Positions 52,733-61,537 of a DNA stretch of 64,000 bases are shown one piece after another; position 1 is the stretch's first letter, and each line of letters starts with the position of its first letter. The DNA is from Anaerocolumna jejuensis DSM 15929. Lineage in GTDB: Bacteria > Bacillota > Clostridia > Lachnospirales > Lachnospiraceae. Where the stretch lies: NCBI RefSeq assembly GCF_900142215.1, contig NZ_FRAC01000011.1, forward strand, positions 62,001 through 126,000. Direction: 5' to 3'. A model generated the notes under the pieces. The model was not told the DNA's origin. It saw only the letters and a program-made list of their open reading frames with translations, and did not search any database. The translations under genes were made by a program, and so were the position numbers.

Positions 52733-54166
52733 ATGGCGAAGGAAAAGAAACTGGTGGAAGCAATAACCTCCATGGAAGAGGATTTTGCCCAGTGGTACAC
52801 AGATGTTGTAAAGAAAGCGGAATTAATTGATTATTCCAGCGTAAGAGGATGTATGATCCTAAGACCCGGCGGATATGCCATCTGGGAAAATATCCAAAAG
52901 GAGCTGGACCGCAGATTTAAAGAAACAGGGGTGGAGAACGTTTACATGCCCATGTTTATACCGGAAAGCTTATTACAAAAGGAAAAGGATCATGTAGAGG
53001 GCTTTGCACCGGAGGTCGCCTGGGTAACCCACGGAGGCCTGGAGCCGCTACAGGAGAGAATGTGCGTAAGACCTACCTCCGAGACACTTTTCTGTGATCA
53101 TTACGCTAATATCATACAGTCCTACAGGGATTTGCCCAAGGTATATAACCAGTGGTGTTCTGTTGTACGCTGGGAGAAAACGACAAGGCCTTTCCTGCGT
53201 TCCGTAGAATTCCTGTGGCAGGAGGGACACACGGCGCATGCAACGGCAGAGGAAGCAGAAGAGAGGACTATTCAGATGCTGAATCTCTATGCAGATTTTT
53301 GCGAAGAGGTTCTTGCCATTCCCATGATAAGGGGTAAGAAGACGGATAAAGAGAAATTTGCAGGAGCAAAGGATACCTATACCATCGAGGCTTTAATGCA
53401 TGACGGTAAGGCTCTTCAGTCCGGTACCAGCCATAATTTCGGTGACGGATTTGCCCACGCTTTTAATATTCAGTATACGGATAAGGATAATAAGCTCCAG
53501 TATGTACATCAGACTTCCTGGGGAATGACTACCAGGCTTATCGGTGCTGTAATCATGGTACACGGAGATAACAGCGGTCTTGTGCTGCCTCCCAGAATTG
53601 CTCCTACTCAGGTGATGATTGTTCCTATTGCACAGCACAAGGAAGGAGTTCTTGAAAAGGCGGCAGAACTGAGAGGACGCCTTGGAGCCTTCCGCGTCAA
53701 GGTAGATGATACGGATAAGAGCCCCGGCTGGAAATTCAGTGAGCAGGAAATGAGAGGAATTCCTGTCCGCATTGAGATTGGCCCTAAGGATATAGAGGAA
53801 AACCAGGCGGTCATTGTACGCCGTGATACCAGAGAAAAGCTTGTGGTATCCTTAGACAGCCTGGAAGAAAAGGTGGGAGAGATTCTTGATGCCATGCAGC
53901 AGGAAATGCTGGAGAGAGCCAGAGCTCATAGGGATGCCCATACCTATCAGGCAGTTGATTTTGAAGAATTAAAAGAAGCGGTTGCCACAAAGCCCGGCTT
54001 TGTAAAAGCCATGTGGTGCGGTGACAAGGCCTGTGAGGATACCATTAAGGAAGAGACAGGTGCTACCTCCAGATGTATGCCTTTTAAACAGGAGGAAATA
54101 GCGGATACCTGCGTATGCTGCGGCAAGAAAGCAAAAGCCATGGTTTACTGGGGGAAGGCTTATTAA
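52733..54166 (+). CDS. proS: Prolyl-tRNA synthetase, type 3 (eukaryote/archaea-like)
   Basis: A 477-aa class II synthetase. It has motif 2 (CVRPTSETLFCDHYA...VRWEKTTRPFLRSVEFLWQEGHTAH), the anticodon-binding domain and a C-terminal zinc-type domain (CGDKACEDTIKEETG, CVCCGKKA) ending in Tyr. The short form without the editing insertion is typical of ProS type 3, common in clostridia. Start follows GAAAGGAG. Controlled by the Pro T-box. Confidence 0.97.
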   Translation: MAKEKKLVEAITSMEEDFAQWYTDVVKKAELIDYSSVRGCMILRPGGYAIWENIQKELDRRFKETGVENVYMPMFIPESLLQKEKDHVEGFAPEVAWVTHGGLEPLQERMCVRPTSETLFCDHYANIIQSYRDLPKVYNQWCSVVRWEKTTRPFLRSVEFLWQEGHTAHATAEEAEERTIQMLNLYADFCEEVLAIPMIRGKKTDKEKFAGAKDTYTIEALMHDGKALQSGTSHNFGDGFAHAFNIQYTDKDNKLQYVHQTSWGMTTRLIGAVIMVHGDNSGLVLPPRIAPTQVMIVPIAQHKEGVLEKAAELRGRLGAFRVKVDDTDKSPGWKFSEQEMRGIPVRIEIGPKDIEENQAVIVRRDTREKLVVSLDSLEEKVGEILDAMQQEMLERARAHRDAHTYQAVDFEELKEAVATKPGFVKAMWCGDKACEDTIKEETGATSRCMPFKQEEIADTCVCCGKKAKAMVYWGKAY

Positions 54167-54192
54167 TAATAACCCGGCTAATTAGTAATGGC

Positions 54193-54233
54193 CCGGCTTA
54201 TTGATAATCAGGCTAATCAATAAGCCGGTATTT
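54193..54233 (+). terminator. Terminator after proS
   Basis: CCGGCTTATTGAT pairs with ATCAATAAGCCGG (10-nt loop) and is followed by TATTT. Confidence 0.75.
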
Positions 54234-54260
54234 GACAAATAGCCGGTATGTTGTTACAAT
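54232..54260 (+). promoter_or_regulatory. SigA-type promoter of thiamine operon
   Basis: TTGACA (54232-54237), exact 17-bp spacer, TACAAT (54255-54260), just upstream of the TPP riboswitch. Confidence 0.85.
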
Positions 54261-54277
54261 ACCTTTAAATTGAATAG

Positions 54278-54362
54278 ACAGGGGAGCTTGTGTGCAGGCT
54301 GAGAGGAAATCAACAGATTTCGACCCTAGAACCTGATTTGGATAATGCCAACGTAGGGATGT
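54278..54362 (+). promoter_or_regulatory. TPP riboswitch (THI element)
   Basis: Conserved blocks are clear: GGGGAGCTTG, GCAGGCTGAGAGG, GACCCTAGAACCTGATTTGG and ATAATGCCAACGTAGGGA. TPP binding should promote the downstream terminator and shut off cytX-thiM-thiE-thiD. Confidence 0.96.
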
Positions 54363-54380
54363 ACACTTTTATTAAAATAG

Positions 54381-54420
54381 AGTGGGATATGCTTTGCGTA
54401 GCATATCCCACTTTCTTTTA
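54381..54420 (+). terminator. TPP-riboswitch terminator
   Basis: AGTGGGATATGCT pairs with AGCATATCCCACT (6-nt loop) and is followed by TTCTTTT. Confidence 0.9.
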
Positions 54421-54431
54421 TTTGAAGGATA

Positions 54432-54521
54432 GTGTGAATTATTGAAAAGCATAATTCACACAAGATTGAGCCTGCGAAATCCTCGGCCCAATCTTGTGGC
54501 GCGCTGGGAAGGCATGGATGT
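54432..54521 (+). repeat. Dispersed two-hairpin repeat, copy 3
   Basis: Hairpin 1 GTGTGAATTAT/ATAATTCACAC, hairpin 2 CAAGATTGAGCC/GGCCCAATCTTG around the loop TGCGAAATCCTC, then GGCGCGCTGGGAAGGCATGG. It is the first of two tandem copies (92-bp offset) between the TPP terminator and cytX. Confidence 0.9.
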
Positions 54522-54523
54522 TT

Positions 54524-54613
54524 ATGTGAATTATTGAGAAGCATAATTCACACAAGATTGAGCCTGCGAAATCCTCGGTTCAATCTTGCGGCGCGCTGGG
54601 AAGGCATGGATGT
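54524..54613 (+). repeat. Dispersed two-hairpin repeat, copy 4
   Basis: Almost identical to copy 3. The second hairpin reads CAAGATTGAGCC/GGTTCAATCTTG; the substitutions keep or improve pairing, and the loop is unchanged. Confidence 0.9.
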
Positions 54614-54767
54614 ACATAGATATTATTATAAAAATTAGAAAGCAATTTTCACCTATTATTAGCAGGTATGCAAGTAAGATTGCGGTATATATGTGATCAT
54701 ATTAATTAAGAAAGCATTTAATAGCAATTTTTCGCAATTAAACTTGCGAAGTGCATGGGAGGATAAA

Positions 54768-55973
54768 ATGAATGAAAATAAACTGTCAATTTTAAGCGGT
54801 TCCCTTTTGTGGCTTGGGGCCGCAATCTCGATTGCGGAAATCCTGACCGGAACTCTGCTGGCGCCTCTTGGCTTTGGGTGGGGGCTGCTAGCCATTATTG
54901 CCGGGCATTTAATAGGTGGCATCCTGTTTTACTTTGTCGGACTGATAGGTGCTAAAAGCAGAGTGTCAGCCATGGGAAGTGTCCGATTCTCCTTTGGCCG
55001 GTATGGGTCTGTGTTTTTCTCTGTTCTGAATGTCCTACAGCTGGTAGGGTGGACCGCCGTTATGATTATAAGCGGGGCAAAAGCCCTGGGCTCTGTTGCA
55101 GAGGGACATTCCGCTATTTTTAACAACCTGTTCTGGTGCGTTGTGATTGGTGTACTGATTGTCCTTTGGATTTTAGCCGGGTTAAAAAATCTTAATAAGC
55201 TTAATAATATTGCAGTACTCGCACTTTTTGCATTGTGCCTTGTTTTGGGCTTTCTTGTTTTTAAGGGCGGCAGCAGTGCCGGGATTACGGGAACGATGAC
55301 CTTTGGTATGGCCCTTGAGCTGGCGGTAGCAATGCCGATTTCATGGCTGCCCATGATATCGGATTATACGCAGAATGCGGACAAGCCTGTTGGTTTTACG
55401 GCAGCAAGCACGGTCTGCTATTTCGCAGGCAGCTGCTTTATGTATGTCATCGGCCTTGGAGCCGCCATTTTTGCAGGCAGTCCGGATGTTGTAATGATTC
55501 TCAAAGGGGCGGGGCTTGGTGCTGCGGCGATTATTATTGTTATTCTTGCAACTGTTACGACAACCTTTCTGGATGTATATTCTGCCGGACAGAGCATATT
55601 AAATATCTGCCCGGGGTTGAACGAAAAGCTTGTTGGGATCGCCATATGTATTCTTGGCACGGTCATAGCCATCTTTACACCAATTGAGAGGTATCAGGAT
55701 TTCTTATACTTAATAGGCTCCGTTTTTGTACCAATGGCGGCAATCCTGCTTACGGATTATTTTATCCTTGGAAAACGGGATACCAATAAAAAGATTGATA
55801 TTCTAAACACACTTTTATGGGTCGCAGGCTTTGTCCTATACAGGCTTTTCCTTAAGATAGATACAGTGATGGGGAGTACGGTACCTGTCGTTGCACTGGT
55901 GGTACTGTTCAGTCTTTGTATAAAGGCTGTTGGTGCTTACCGGATAAAGTTTAAAGCAAAGCGGCAGCTATAA
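54768..55973 (+). CDS. cytX: Putative hydroxymethylpyrimidine transporter CytX
   Basis: A 401-aa NCS1-family permease with about twelve membrane segments. LGAAISIAEILTGTLLAPLGFGWG and PISWLPMISDYTQNADKP match the CytX group, which imports the thiamine precursor HMP. The start follows GGGAGGA. It leads the thi salvage operon and is under TPP riboswitch control, with two dispersed repeats in its leader. Confidence 0.93.
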   Translation: MNENKLSILSGSLLWLGAAISIAEILTGTLLAPLGFGWGLLAIIAGHLIGGILFYFVGLIGAKSRVSAMGSVRFSFGRYGSVFFSVLNVLQLVGWTAVMIISGAKALGSVAEGHSAIFNNLFWCVVIGVLIVLWILAGLKNLNKLNNIAVLALFALCLVLGFLVFKGGSSAGITGTMTFGMALELAVAMPISWLPMISDYTQNADKPVGFTAASTVCYFAGSCFMYVIGLGAAIFAGSPDVVMILKGAGLGAAAIIIVILATVTTTFLDVYSAGQSILNICPGLNEKLVGIAICILGTVIAIFTPIERYQDFLYLIGSVFVPMAAILLTDYFILGKRDTNKKIDILNTLLWVAGFVLYRLFLKIDTVMGSTVPVVALVVLFSLCIKAVGAYRIKFKAKRQL

Positions 55974-56088
55974 AGTAAGTGTCCGCATATAAAATGAACA
56001 AGCAGCACTAAGCTTTTGCCGCAGGAGCAAAATGGAAGTGAAAGGTTCCTGCGGCAGGCATTTATTATAATAAAGGAGGAAATGATAT

Positions 56089-56913
56089 ATGTTTGAAGAA
56101 GTTCTTCAAAATGTAAGGAATAGGGCACCCATTGTACATTCCATTACCAACTATGTAACGGTAAACGACTGCGCCAATATTATTCTGGCATGCGGAGGTT
56201 CGCCGATTATGGCGGATGACGTTGGTGAGGTGTGTGACATCACATCCATATGTTCGTCTCTGGTCATTAACATGGGTACCTTAAATGAGAGAACCATGCA
56301 ATCGATGATAACAGCAGGAAAGAAGGCCAACGAGCTTGGTCATCCGGTGGTTTTTGACCCTGTTGGTGCCGGTGCGTCAAATATGCGCAATGAAGCAGCA
56401 GAGAGGCTGTTAAAGGAAGTGAAGTTTTCCGTTATCCGGGGGAATATCTCTGAAATTAAGTTCCTTGCAACCGGCAGCAGTAATACCCAGGGAGTTGACG
56501 CTTCTGTTGCCGATGCTATAACGCCGGAAAATATCGACAGCGTGGTTGCCTTTGCAAAATCCCTGTCCGTGGCCACCGGCTCCGTTATCGCAATTACCGG
56601 TGCAACGGATATCGTAGCAAATGCCCGAAAGGCATATGTTATCCGGAATGGACATCCAATGATGAGCCGGGTAACTGGCACGGGCTGCATGCTCACTGCC
56701 GTAATCGGCAGCTTTATAGGAGCAAACCCGGATTCTCTCTTGGAGGCTGCGGCCGGGGCTGTAGCTGCGATGGGTCTTTGCGGGGAGCTTGCCTGGAAGA
56801 AGCTGGATCAGGTTGACGGCGGCACCGGTACCTACCGGATACTGTTAATCGATGCCATGAGCAAGCTTACGGTTCCAATGTTAAAGGAAGGTGGGAAAAT
56901 TGAAGATAGATAA
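56089..56913 (+). CDS. thiM: Hydroxyethylthiazole kinase
   Basis: A 274-aa ribokinase-fold enzyme phosphorylating the thiazole moiety for thiamine salvage. APIVHSITNYVTVNDCANIILACGGSPIMADD is the family N-terminus and the C-terminal catalytic motif is VTGTGCMLTAV, with the reactive Cys. Start follows AAAGGAGG. Overlaps thiE by 14 bp. Confidence 0.96.
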   Translation: MFEEVLQNVRNRAPIVHSITNYVTVNDCANIILACGGSPIMADDVGEVCDITSICSSLVINMGTLNERTMQSMITAGKKANELGHPVVFDPVGAGASNMRNEAAERLLKEVKFSVIRGNISEIKFLATGSSNTQGVDASVADAITPENIDSVVAFAKSLSVATGSVIAITGATDIVANARKAYVIRNGHPMMSRVTGTGCMLTAVIGSFIGANPDSLLEAAAGAVAAMGLCGELAWKKLDQVDGGTGTYRILLIDAMSKLTVPMLKEGGKIEDR

Positions 56914-57541
56914 AGATTCTATGCTCCTGTATGTGGTAACGGACCGGACCTGGCTTGGGAGTAACAGGCTGGAAGTTCAGGTGGAAGCAATTTTAAAGGC
57001 CGGAGCGACTTTTTTGCAGCTTAGGGAAAAGGAGCTGGATACAGAGGCCTTTTTAGCCGAAGCAAAAAGAATCAAGGAGGTCACCGGCCGCTGCCGCATC
57101 CCATTTGTCATCAACGATAATATTGATGTGGCCATTGCAGCCGATGCCGATGGTGTGCATGTGGGACAAAGTGACATGAGCCCGCTGGACGTGCGTGAAC
57201 GGATAGGACAGCATAAAATACTGGGTGTCTCTGTTCAAACGGTGGAGCAGGCACTCCTTGCCGAAAAGCAAGGTGCGGATTATCTTGGCGTAGGGGCTGT
57301 ATTTTCCACTTCCACTAAAAATGACGCTGATGCGGTAGCTTTAGAAACGCTAACAGCCATTTGCGGAGCGGTCTCCATTCCTGTCATAGCAATTGGGGGC
57401 ATTAATGAAAAGAATATACTGGAGCTAAAGGGCAGCGGAATTGATGGTGTTGCCATAGTGTCCGCTATTTTTGCCAGCCCTGATATTCCGGCAGCCACAC
57501 GAAAGCTGCTCAGCTTATCAAAGAAACTTGTAAAAGGATGA
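56900..57541 (+). CDS. thiE: Thiamine-phosphate synthase
   Basis: A 213-aa TIM-barrel enzyme joining HMP-PP and thiazole phosphate. Motifs: LYVVTDRTWL, QLREKE, PFVINDNIDVAIAADADGVHVGQSD and GVGAVFSTSTK. The TTG at 56900 is preferred since it sits 8-9 nt after AAGGAAGG...GG; a GTG at 56891 is possible. Coupled to thiM. Confidence 0.95.
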   Translation: MKIDKDSMLLYVVTDRTWLGSNRLEVQVEAILKAGATFLQLREKELDTEAFLAEAKRIKEVTGRCRIPFVINDNIDVAIAADADGVHVGQSDMSPLDVRERIGQHKILGVSVQTVEQALLAEKQGADYLGVGAVFSTSTKNDADAVALETLTAICGAVSIPVIAIGGINEKNILELKGSGIDGVAIVSAIFASPDIPAATRKLLSLSKKLVKG

Positions 57542-57548
57542 GAAAGGC

Positions 57549-58358
57549 ATGGATATTAAAATGAAAAAAGTATTGACAATTGCCGGCTCAGACTGCAGCG
57601 GCGGTGCCGGCATTCAGGCGGATATTAAGACAATAACCGCCCATAAAATGTATGCCATGAGTGCCATCACTGCACTTACGGCACAAAATACAACAGGTGT
57701 TTATGGTGTACAGGAGGCTTCACCGGAATTTGTAGCCCAGCAGCTGGACTGCATTTTTACGGATATTTTTCCCGATGCGGTTAAGATTGGTATGGTATCA
57801 AATGCCAGAATAATCGAAGTGATTGTGGAAAAGCTGAAAAAATATAATGCAAGAAACATTGTTGTTGACCCTGTCATGGTTTCTACAAGCGGATGCAGAC
57901 TGCTGAATGATGACGCCATGGAAGCGGTCATAAACAAGCTTATTCCTGCCGCAGACATCATTACACCTAATATACCGGAAGCCGAAGCACTTTGCGGCAT
58001 GAAAATAGATACAACCGGCGGCATGGAAGCCGCCGCAGAGAAAATATCGGAAGCGCTGCCCGGCAGTGTGCTGATTAAGGGCGGGCACTTAAGCCATACG
58101 GCAGATGACCTCCTTTATTCAAAAGGAAAAGCAATCTGGTTCCGGGGTGAGAGAATCAATAGTCCAAATACACATGGTACAGGATGTACCCTTTCTTCTG
58201 CCATTGCCTGCAATCTTGCCAACGGTCTGACGATGGAGCAAAGTGTTAAGAATGCGAAGGCATATGTCACCGGTGCCCTGAAAGCTGGTCTTAACCTTGG
58301 TCAGGGGAGCGGCCCGCTGGATCATTGCTATCGTATTAATATTGAAGGTAAATCTTAA
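57549..58358 (+). CDS. thiD: Hydroxymethylpyrimidine/phosphomethylpyrimidine kinase
   Basis: A 269-aa ribokinase-fold kinase converting HMP to HMP-PP. AGSDCSGGAGIQADIKTITAH and the C-terminal catalytic NTHGTGCTLSSAIA are present. It begins 7 bp after thiE; an internal Met at 57561 is an alternative start. With cytX, thiM and thiE it completes a salvage route; no de novo genes (thiC, thiG) are here. Confidence 0.96.
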   Translation: MDIKMKKVLTIAGSDCSGGAGIQADIKTITAHKMYAMSAITALTAQNTTGVYGVQEASPEFVAQQLDCIFTDIFPDAVKIGMVSNARIIEVIVEKLKKYNARNIVVDPVMVSTSGCRLLNDDAMEAVINKLIPAADIITPNIPEAEALCGMKIDTTGGMEAAAEKISEALPGSVLIKGGHLSHTADDLLYSKGKAIWFRGERINSPNTHGTGCTLSSAIACNLANGLTMEQSVKNAKAYVTGALKAGLNLGQGSGPLDHCYRINIEGKS

Positions 58359-58469
58359 ATAGGGGACATAAAAGCTGATGCGGTACGGACTCCCTTATAT
58401 GCCGTAGCTGCTTGCAGATGTGGCACTGTTAGGAATCAGAGCGTGAAATGTCTTTTATTTCACATCAAA

Positions 58470-58537
58470 CTCCATAGATATCCCAAGGTTACTAGCCTTA
58501 TTTCTTAACGCTTTTTCAAACTATATCTATGGCTTAT
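58470..58537. repeat. Spaced inverted repeat of unknown origin
   Basis: CCATAGATAT and ATATCTATGG lie about 44 bp apart, enclosing a smaller palindrome AAGG-TTACTAG-CCTT. No ORF is present in 58359-58702 apart from this and the terminator below. It might be a transposon remnant or structured RNA. Confidence 0.45.
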
Positions 58538-58573
58538 GTAAGTAGAGTAATGGGAAAACAACAGAATAAGAGC

Positions 58574-58613
58574 AAAGAAATTAGGCAGCCCTTTGGCTGC
58601 CTGCTTTCTTTAT
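58574..58613. terminator. Bidirectional terminator thiD / nitroreductase
   Basis: AGGCAGCC-CTTT-GGCTGCCT with flanking AAAGAAA and TTTCTTT arms; it serves both convergent units. Confidence 0.9.
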
Positions 58614-58702
58614 CTATTGGTTAGGTTGTGTTTTTGTTGGGGTTAAGCATTTAAACGTGTCTATTTATTTAAGAATAAGCCGATAAATTCGTGACCGGTA
58701 TA

Positions 58703-59302
58703 TTATGCTCCGAATACGGAGATTCGGTCTCCTAAGGGAACAAAGGATTTTTCTCCGGGTGCAGCAATTGGCTTTCCAAAAGGCATCTGGCCGATTAATT
58801 TGTAGGAAGCAGGAATGTTCCATTCCTTCTTTACAGCTTCTTCAATCAGTTCGTTGTAGTGCTGGAGGGAAGCACCAAGGCCTTCGGCTTCCAGACCGGA
58901 CCATAGTACCAGCTGCAGCATACCGTTTGACTGCTGAGCCCATACAGGGAAGTTATCCTTGTAAAGGGAGTATTCTTTTTGCAGATACTCCACAATACTG
59001 TTATCATCAAAATAAAGAACTGTTCCGTGGCCGGCTTTAAAGGAAGCGATTTTCTCCTCTGTGGATGCAAAACTATCTGCGGGTACAATTTTTCTTAAGG
59101 CTTCCAGGGCTATATCCCAGAGCTTATCATGCTCGCTTCCGAGTAATAATACAACCTTACCGCTTTGGGAATTGAAAGCAGAGGGAGAATATTTAACGGC
59201 ATGCTCCACGATTTCCTTAATTCGTTCATCTGATATGGGCGATTCTTTGCTGATAGCATATACGGTACGTCTGTCTTCAATTGCTTCGAAAAAATTCTTC
59301 AT
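58703..59302 (-). CDS. Nitroreductase family protein
   Basis: A 199-aa FMN-dependent oxidoreductase of the nitroreductase family (YdgI/HBN1-like group). The N-terminus EDRRTVYAISKESPI has the FMN-phosphate-binding Arg pair, and SPSAFNSQSGKVVLLLG and GLGASLQHYNELIEEAVKKEWNIP follow. The start follows AGGAGGA. It is downstream of a marR gene on the same strand, with a matching palindrome about 90 bp upstream of the start, so MarR control is likely. Confidence 0.92.
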   Translation of the reverse strand: MKNFFEAIEDRRTVYAISKESPISDERIKEIVEHAVKYSPSAFNSQSGKVVLLLGSEHDKLWDIALEALRKIVPADSFASTEEKIASFKAGHGTVLYFDDNSIVEYLQKEYSLYKDNFPVWAQQSNGMLQLVLWSGLEAEGLGASLQHYNELIEEAVKKEWNIPASYKLIGQMPFGKPIAAPGEKSFVPLGDRISVFGA

Positions 59303-59391
59303 AGTAAATCCTCCTGAATTGTTATTATATTATTTTAAATAAAAGTACGGTCAACTATACCCTGCCGGATTAAAAATATCCTTATATTAAT

Positions 59392-59407
59392 ATTACTAAC
59401 TAGTAGT
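59392..59407. promoter_or_regulatory. Candidate MarR operator upstream of nitroreductase gene
   Basis: TTACTAACTAGTAGTA contains TACTA-N2-TAGTA, a near copy of the palindrome in the marR promoter. Confidence 0.6.
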
Positions 59408-59431
59408 ATATAGGGTAAAAGGATGGTGTAC

Positions 59432-59878
59432 TTAAGATACACCGGAAAGCTTAATAAGTATCTCTCTTAAGTTTTGCTTCTCTGCCTCAGATAAGTCTTT
59501 AAAAATAGAATTTATATTATCCAGATACCTGGGCATCAGGTCATCCATCAGGGACTTTCCCTTCTCGGTAATCCGAATAAGCTTCACTCTCTTATCCTGA
59601 GGGTCCATGCACTGCTGTACCAGTCCGTCCTTTGCCAGATTGTCAATCACGACTGTCATATTACCACCGGTCGCCAGTATCTTCTCGATGATATCACAGA
59701 TTCTTAAATCACCAAGGTCATACAGAACCTCCAGAACTTCGAACTGGGAAGCGGTAAGGCCGCTGTCCTTTATGATGCTCAGCTCTTTTTTGTGGACATT
59801 CTGGCTGCACCGGTTTAGTGCACGCAGGGTTTGAATATTTGTTTCCGTTTGTGTGTTTGATATTATTTTGTTTTCCAT
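59432..59878 (-). CDS. MarR-family regulator
   Basis: A 148-aa winged-helix regulator: SQFEVLEVLYDLGDLRICDIIEKILATGGNMTVVIDNLAKDGLV, then RVKLIRITEKGKSLMDDLMP. Some members of this group sense redox or phenolic compounds. No ribosome-binding site precedes the ATG, and the predicted transcription start falls on the A of ATG (see promoter), so the mRNA may be leaderless. It probably represses itself and the nitroreductase gene. Confidence 0.92.
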   Translation of the reverse strand: MENKIISNTQTETNIQTLRALNRCSQNVHKKELSIIKDSGLTASQFEVLEVLYDLGDLRICDIIEKILATGGNMTVVIDNLAKDGLVQQCMDPQDKRVKLIRITEKGKSLMDDLMPRYLDNINSIFKDLSEAEKQNLREILIKLSGVS

Positions 59879-59884
59879 GGCTAT

Positions 59885-59913
59885 AATATACTACTAATTA
59901 GTAATAATGTCAA
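59885..59913 (-). promoter_or_regulatory. marR promoter with operator in the spacer
   Basis: Minus strand TTGACA (59908-59913), exact 17-bp spacer, TATATT (59885-59890). The 12-bp palindrome TACTAATTAGTA (59892-59903) lies inside the spacer. The -10 box is only 6 bp from the start codon. Confidence 0.85.
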
Positions 59914-60220
59914 TAGGGCAAAATTAAATTTTTTAAAATATAAATAATACAAATTAAATGGGTGATTATATTTATATTTTATGAGTGTTGATGGAGGGTT
60001 ATATATAGAAAATCAATAGACGCTAATGCCCATTGACTACTATAATAATCAATAGTAAAATCAAAATATTATACATATGATATAAATCAGCTTATTGCAG
60101 TGAAGGCTTTGCGGAACTGGATTACGAAGGATGAAGGTGGTGCCAATGTCGGCGACGGTGGGAAGATCAGATACTGATAAAAGCGGGATTCCTGCAATAG
60201 TAGGAGGGAGACTGAAGCCA

Positions 60221-61537
60221 GTGTATTTAATAAAAAATAAAAATCGTGCAAAGACATTTAAAAGTGTAAGAATTTTGATACTAATTATTTTACTAGCTGT
60301 TTTCGCTTGTGCTTGTCAAAATACAGACAATAAAAGTAATCTTTCTTATACTGCGAATGTGGCACAGAAAAGCGCGAAGGCTACACCAACGCCAAAAAAT
60401 GAGGAACTTAAGTGGACATGGTGCATAAAACCTGATAAATACAGTGATTTATATTTTATAGACAATGATTTGATTGCAGTTACGGAAGATTACAAAAAAT
60501 ATGTGATTGTCAATACTAATGGTGAAATGGTAAATACATCAGAATATTCGAGTGTAGAAAATTTTTCGGATGGTTTTGCATTAGTTAAAGACAATAAAAA
60601 CACTTTTTTTATAAATAAGAAAGGTGAAAATGTTTTTGATAAAGTTTTTGACGATGCTTACAGTTTTAAAGATGGTCTTGCTGCAGTAAAAAAGGGTGGT
60701 CTTTGGGGATATATAGACAAGTCAGGAAACATAGTAATAAAGTACCAATTCGATCAAGTAAAAAACTTTAATGAATCATTAGCAGCAGTTGATAAAAATA
60801 ACGTATGGGGGCTGATAGATAATTTAGGAGATACTATCATTGGTTTTAAATATGATTGTATCAACGATTTTCAAGAAGGCTTTGCAGCTGTAGAAAAACA
60901 TGGAAAATGGGGATTTGTTGATAAGTCTGGGGAAATTGTTGTAGAATTTCAGTATGATGCGGTAAAGAATTTTTCCGAAGGTTTCGCGGCTGTTATGCAA
61001 AATAACAAATGGGGATTTATAGACAAAAGAGGAAAAATCAACGTTCCTTTGAAATATGATGATGTTGGCAATTTTAGTGAAGACAGGGCATCTGTTAAGT
61101 TATCTAATCGCAATGATGACTCAGACGAATGGGCATATATTGACAGTAATGATAATATTGTTATTGATTTTTATCCATATGATGCTACGGGAGATCAGAT
61201 GTTTTGCGTTGGTGAATTTAAAAAAGGACTAGCTTTCGTATCCAAAGATATATTATCCATTATAGATAACAAGGGTCATAATATATTTTTGGGCAGTGAT
61301 TCAGAATTCTTTTTAAGCTCATTAAGCTATAATAGTGAATATGATGCTATTCCAGCATATGTTTATAATGATGATATGACAATTAAAAAATATGGTCTAG
61401 TGGGACTGGCAGGAAATCAGAGATTAGAGCCTGTTTTTGATTACATAAGCGAAATTTATGGTGACTATGTAGTTGTGGAAAGTATTGTTGGTGGTGAAAA
61501 TAAAGTTGGGCTTATTAAGATATATAAAGAAAAGTGA
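60221..61537 (+). CDS. WG-repeat lipoprotein
   Basis: A protein of about 438 aa with a lipoprotein signal (RILILIILLAVFACAC) followed by a Thr/Pro linker and at least five WG repeats such as GGLWGYIDKSGNIVIKYQFD, KWGFVDKSGEIVVEFQYD and KWGFIDKRGKINVPLKYD. WG repeats form beta structures and are common in surface proteins. The GTG start after AGGAGGG is chosen because the signal peptide is then N-terminal; ATG starts at 60131 or 60146 would add about 25-30 residues. AT-rich compared with neighbours. Confidence 0.8.
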   Translation: MYLIKNKNRAKTFKSVRILILIILLAVFACACQNTDNKSNLSYTANVAQKSAKATPTPKNEELKWTWCIKPDKYSDLYFIDNDLIAVTEDYKKYVIVNTNGEMVNTSEYSSVENFSDGFALVKDNKNTFFINKKGENVFDKVFDDAYSFKDGLAAVKKGGLWGYIDKSGNIVIKYQFDQVKNFNESLAAVDKNNVWGLIDNLGDTIIGFKYDCINDFQEGFAAVEKHGKWGFVDKSGEIVVEFQYDAVKNFSEGFAAVMQNNKWGFIDKRGKINVPLKYDDVGNFSEDRASVKLSNRNDDSDEWAYIDSNDNIVIDFYPYDATGDQMFCVGEFKKGLAFVSKDILSIIDNKGHNIFLGSDSEFFLSSLSYNSEYDAIPAYVYNDDMTIKKYGLVGLAGNQRLEPVFDYISEIYGDYVVVESIVGGENKVGLIKIYKEK

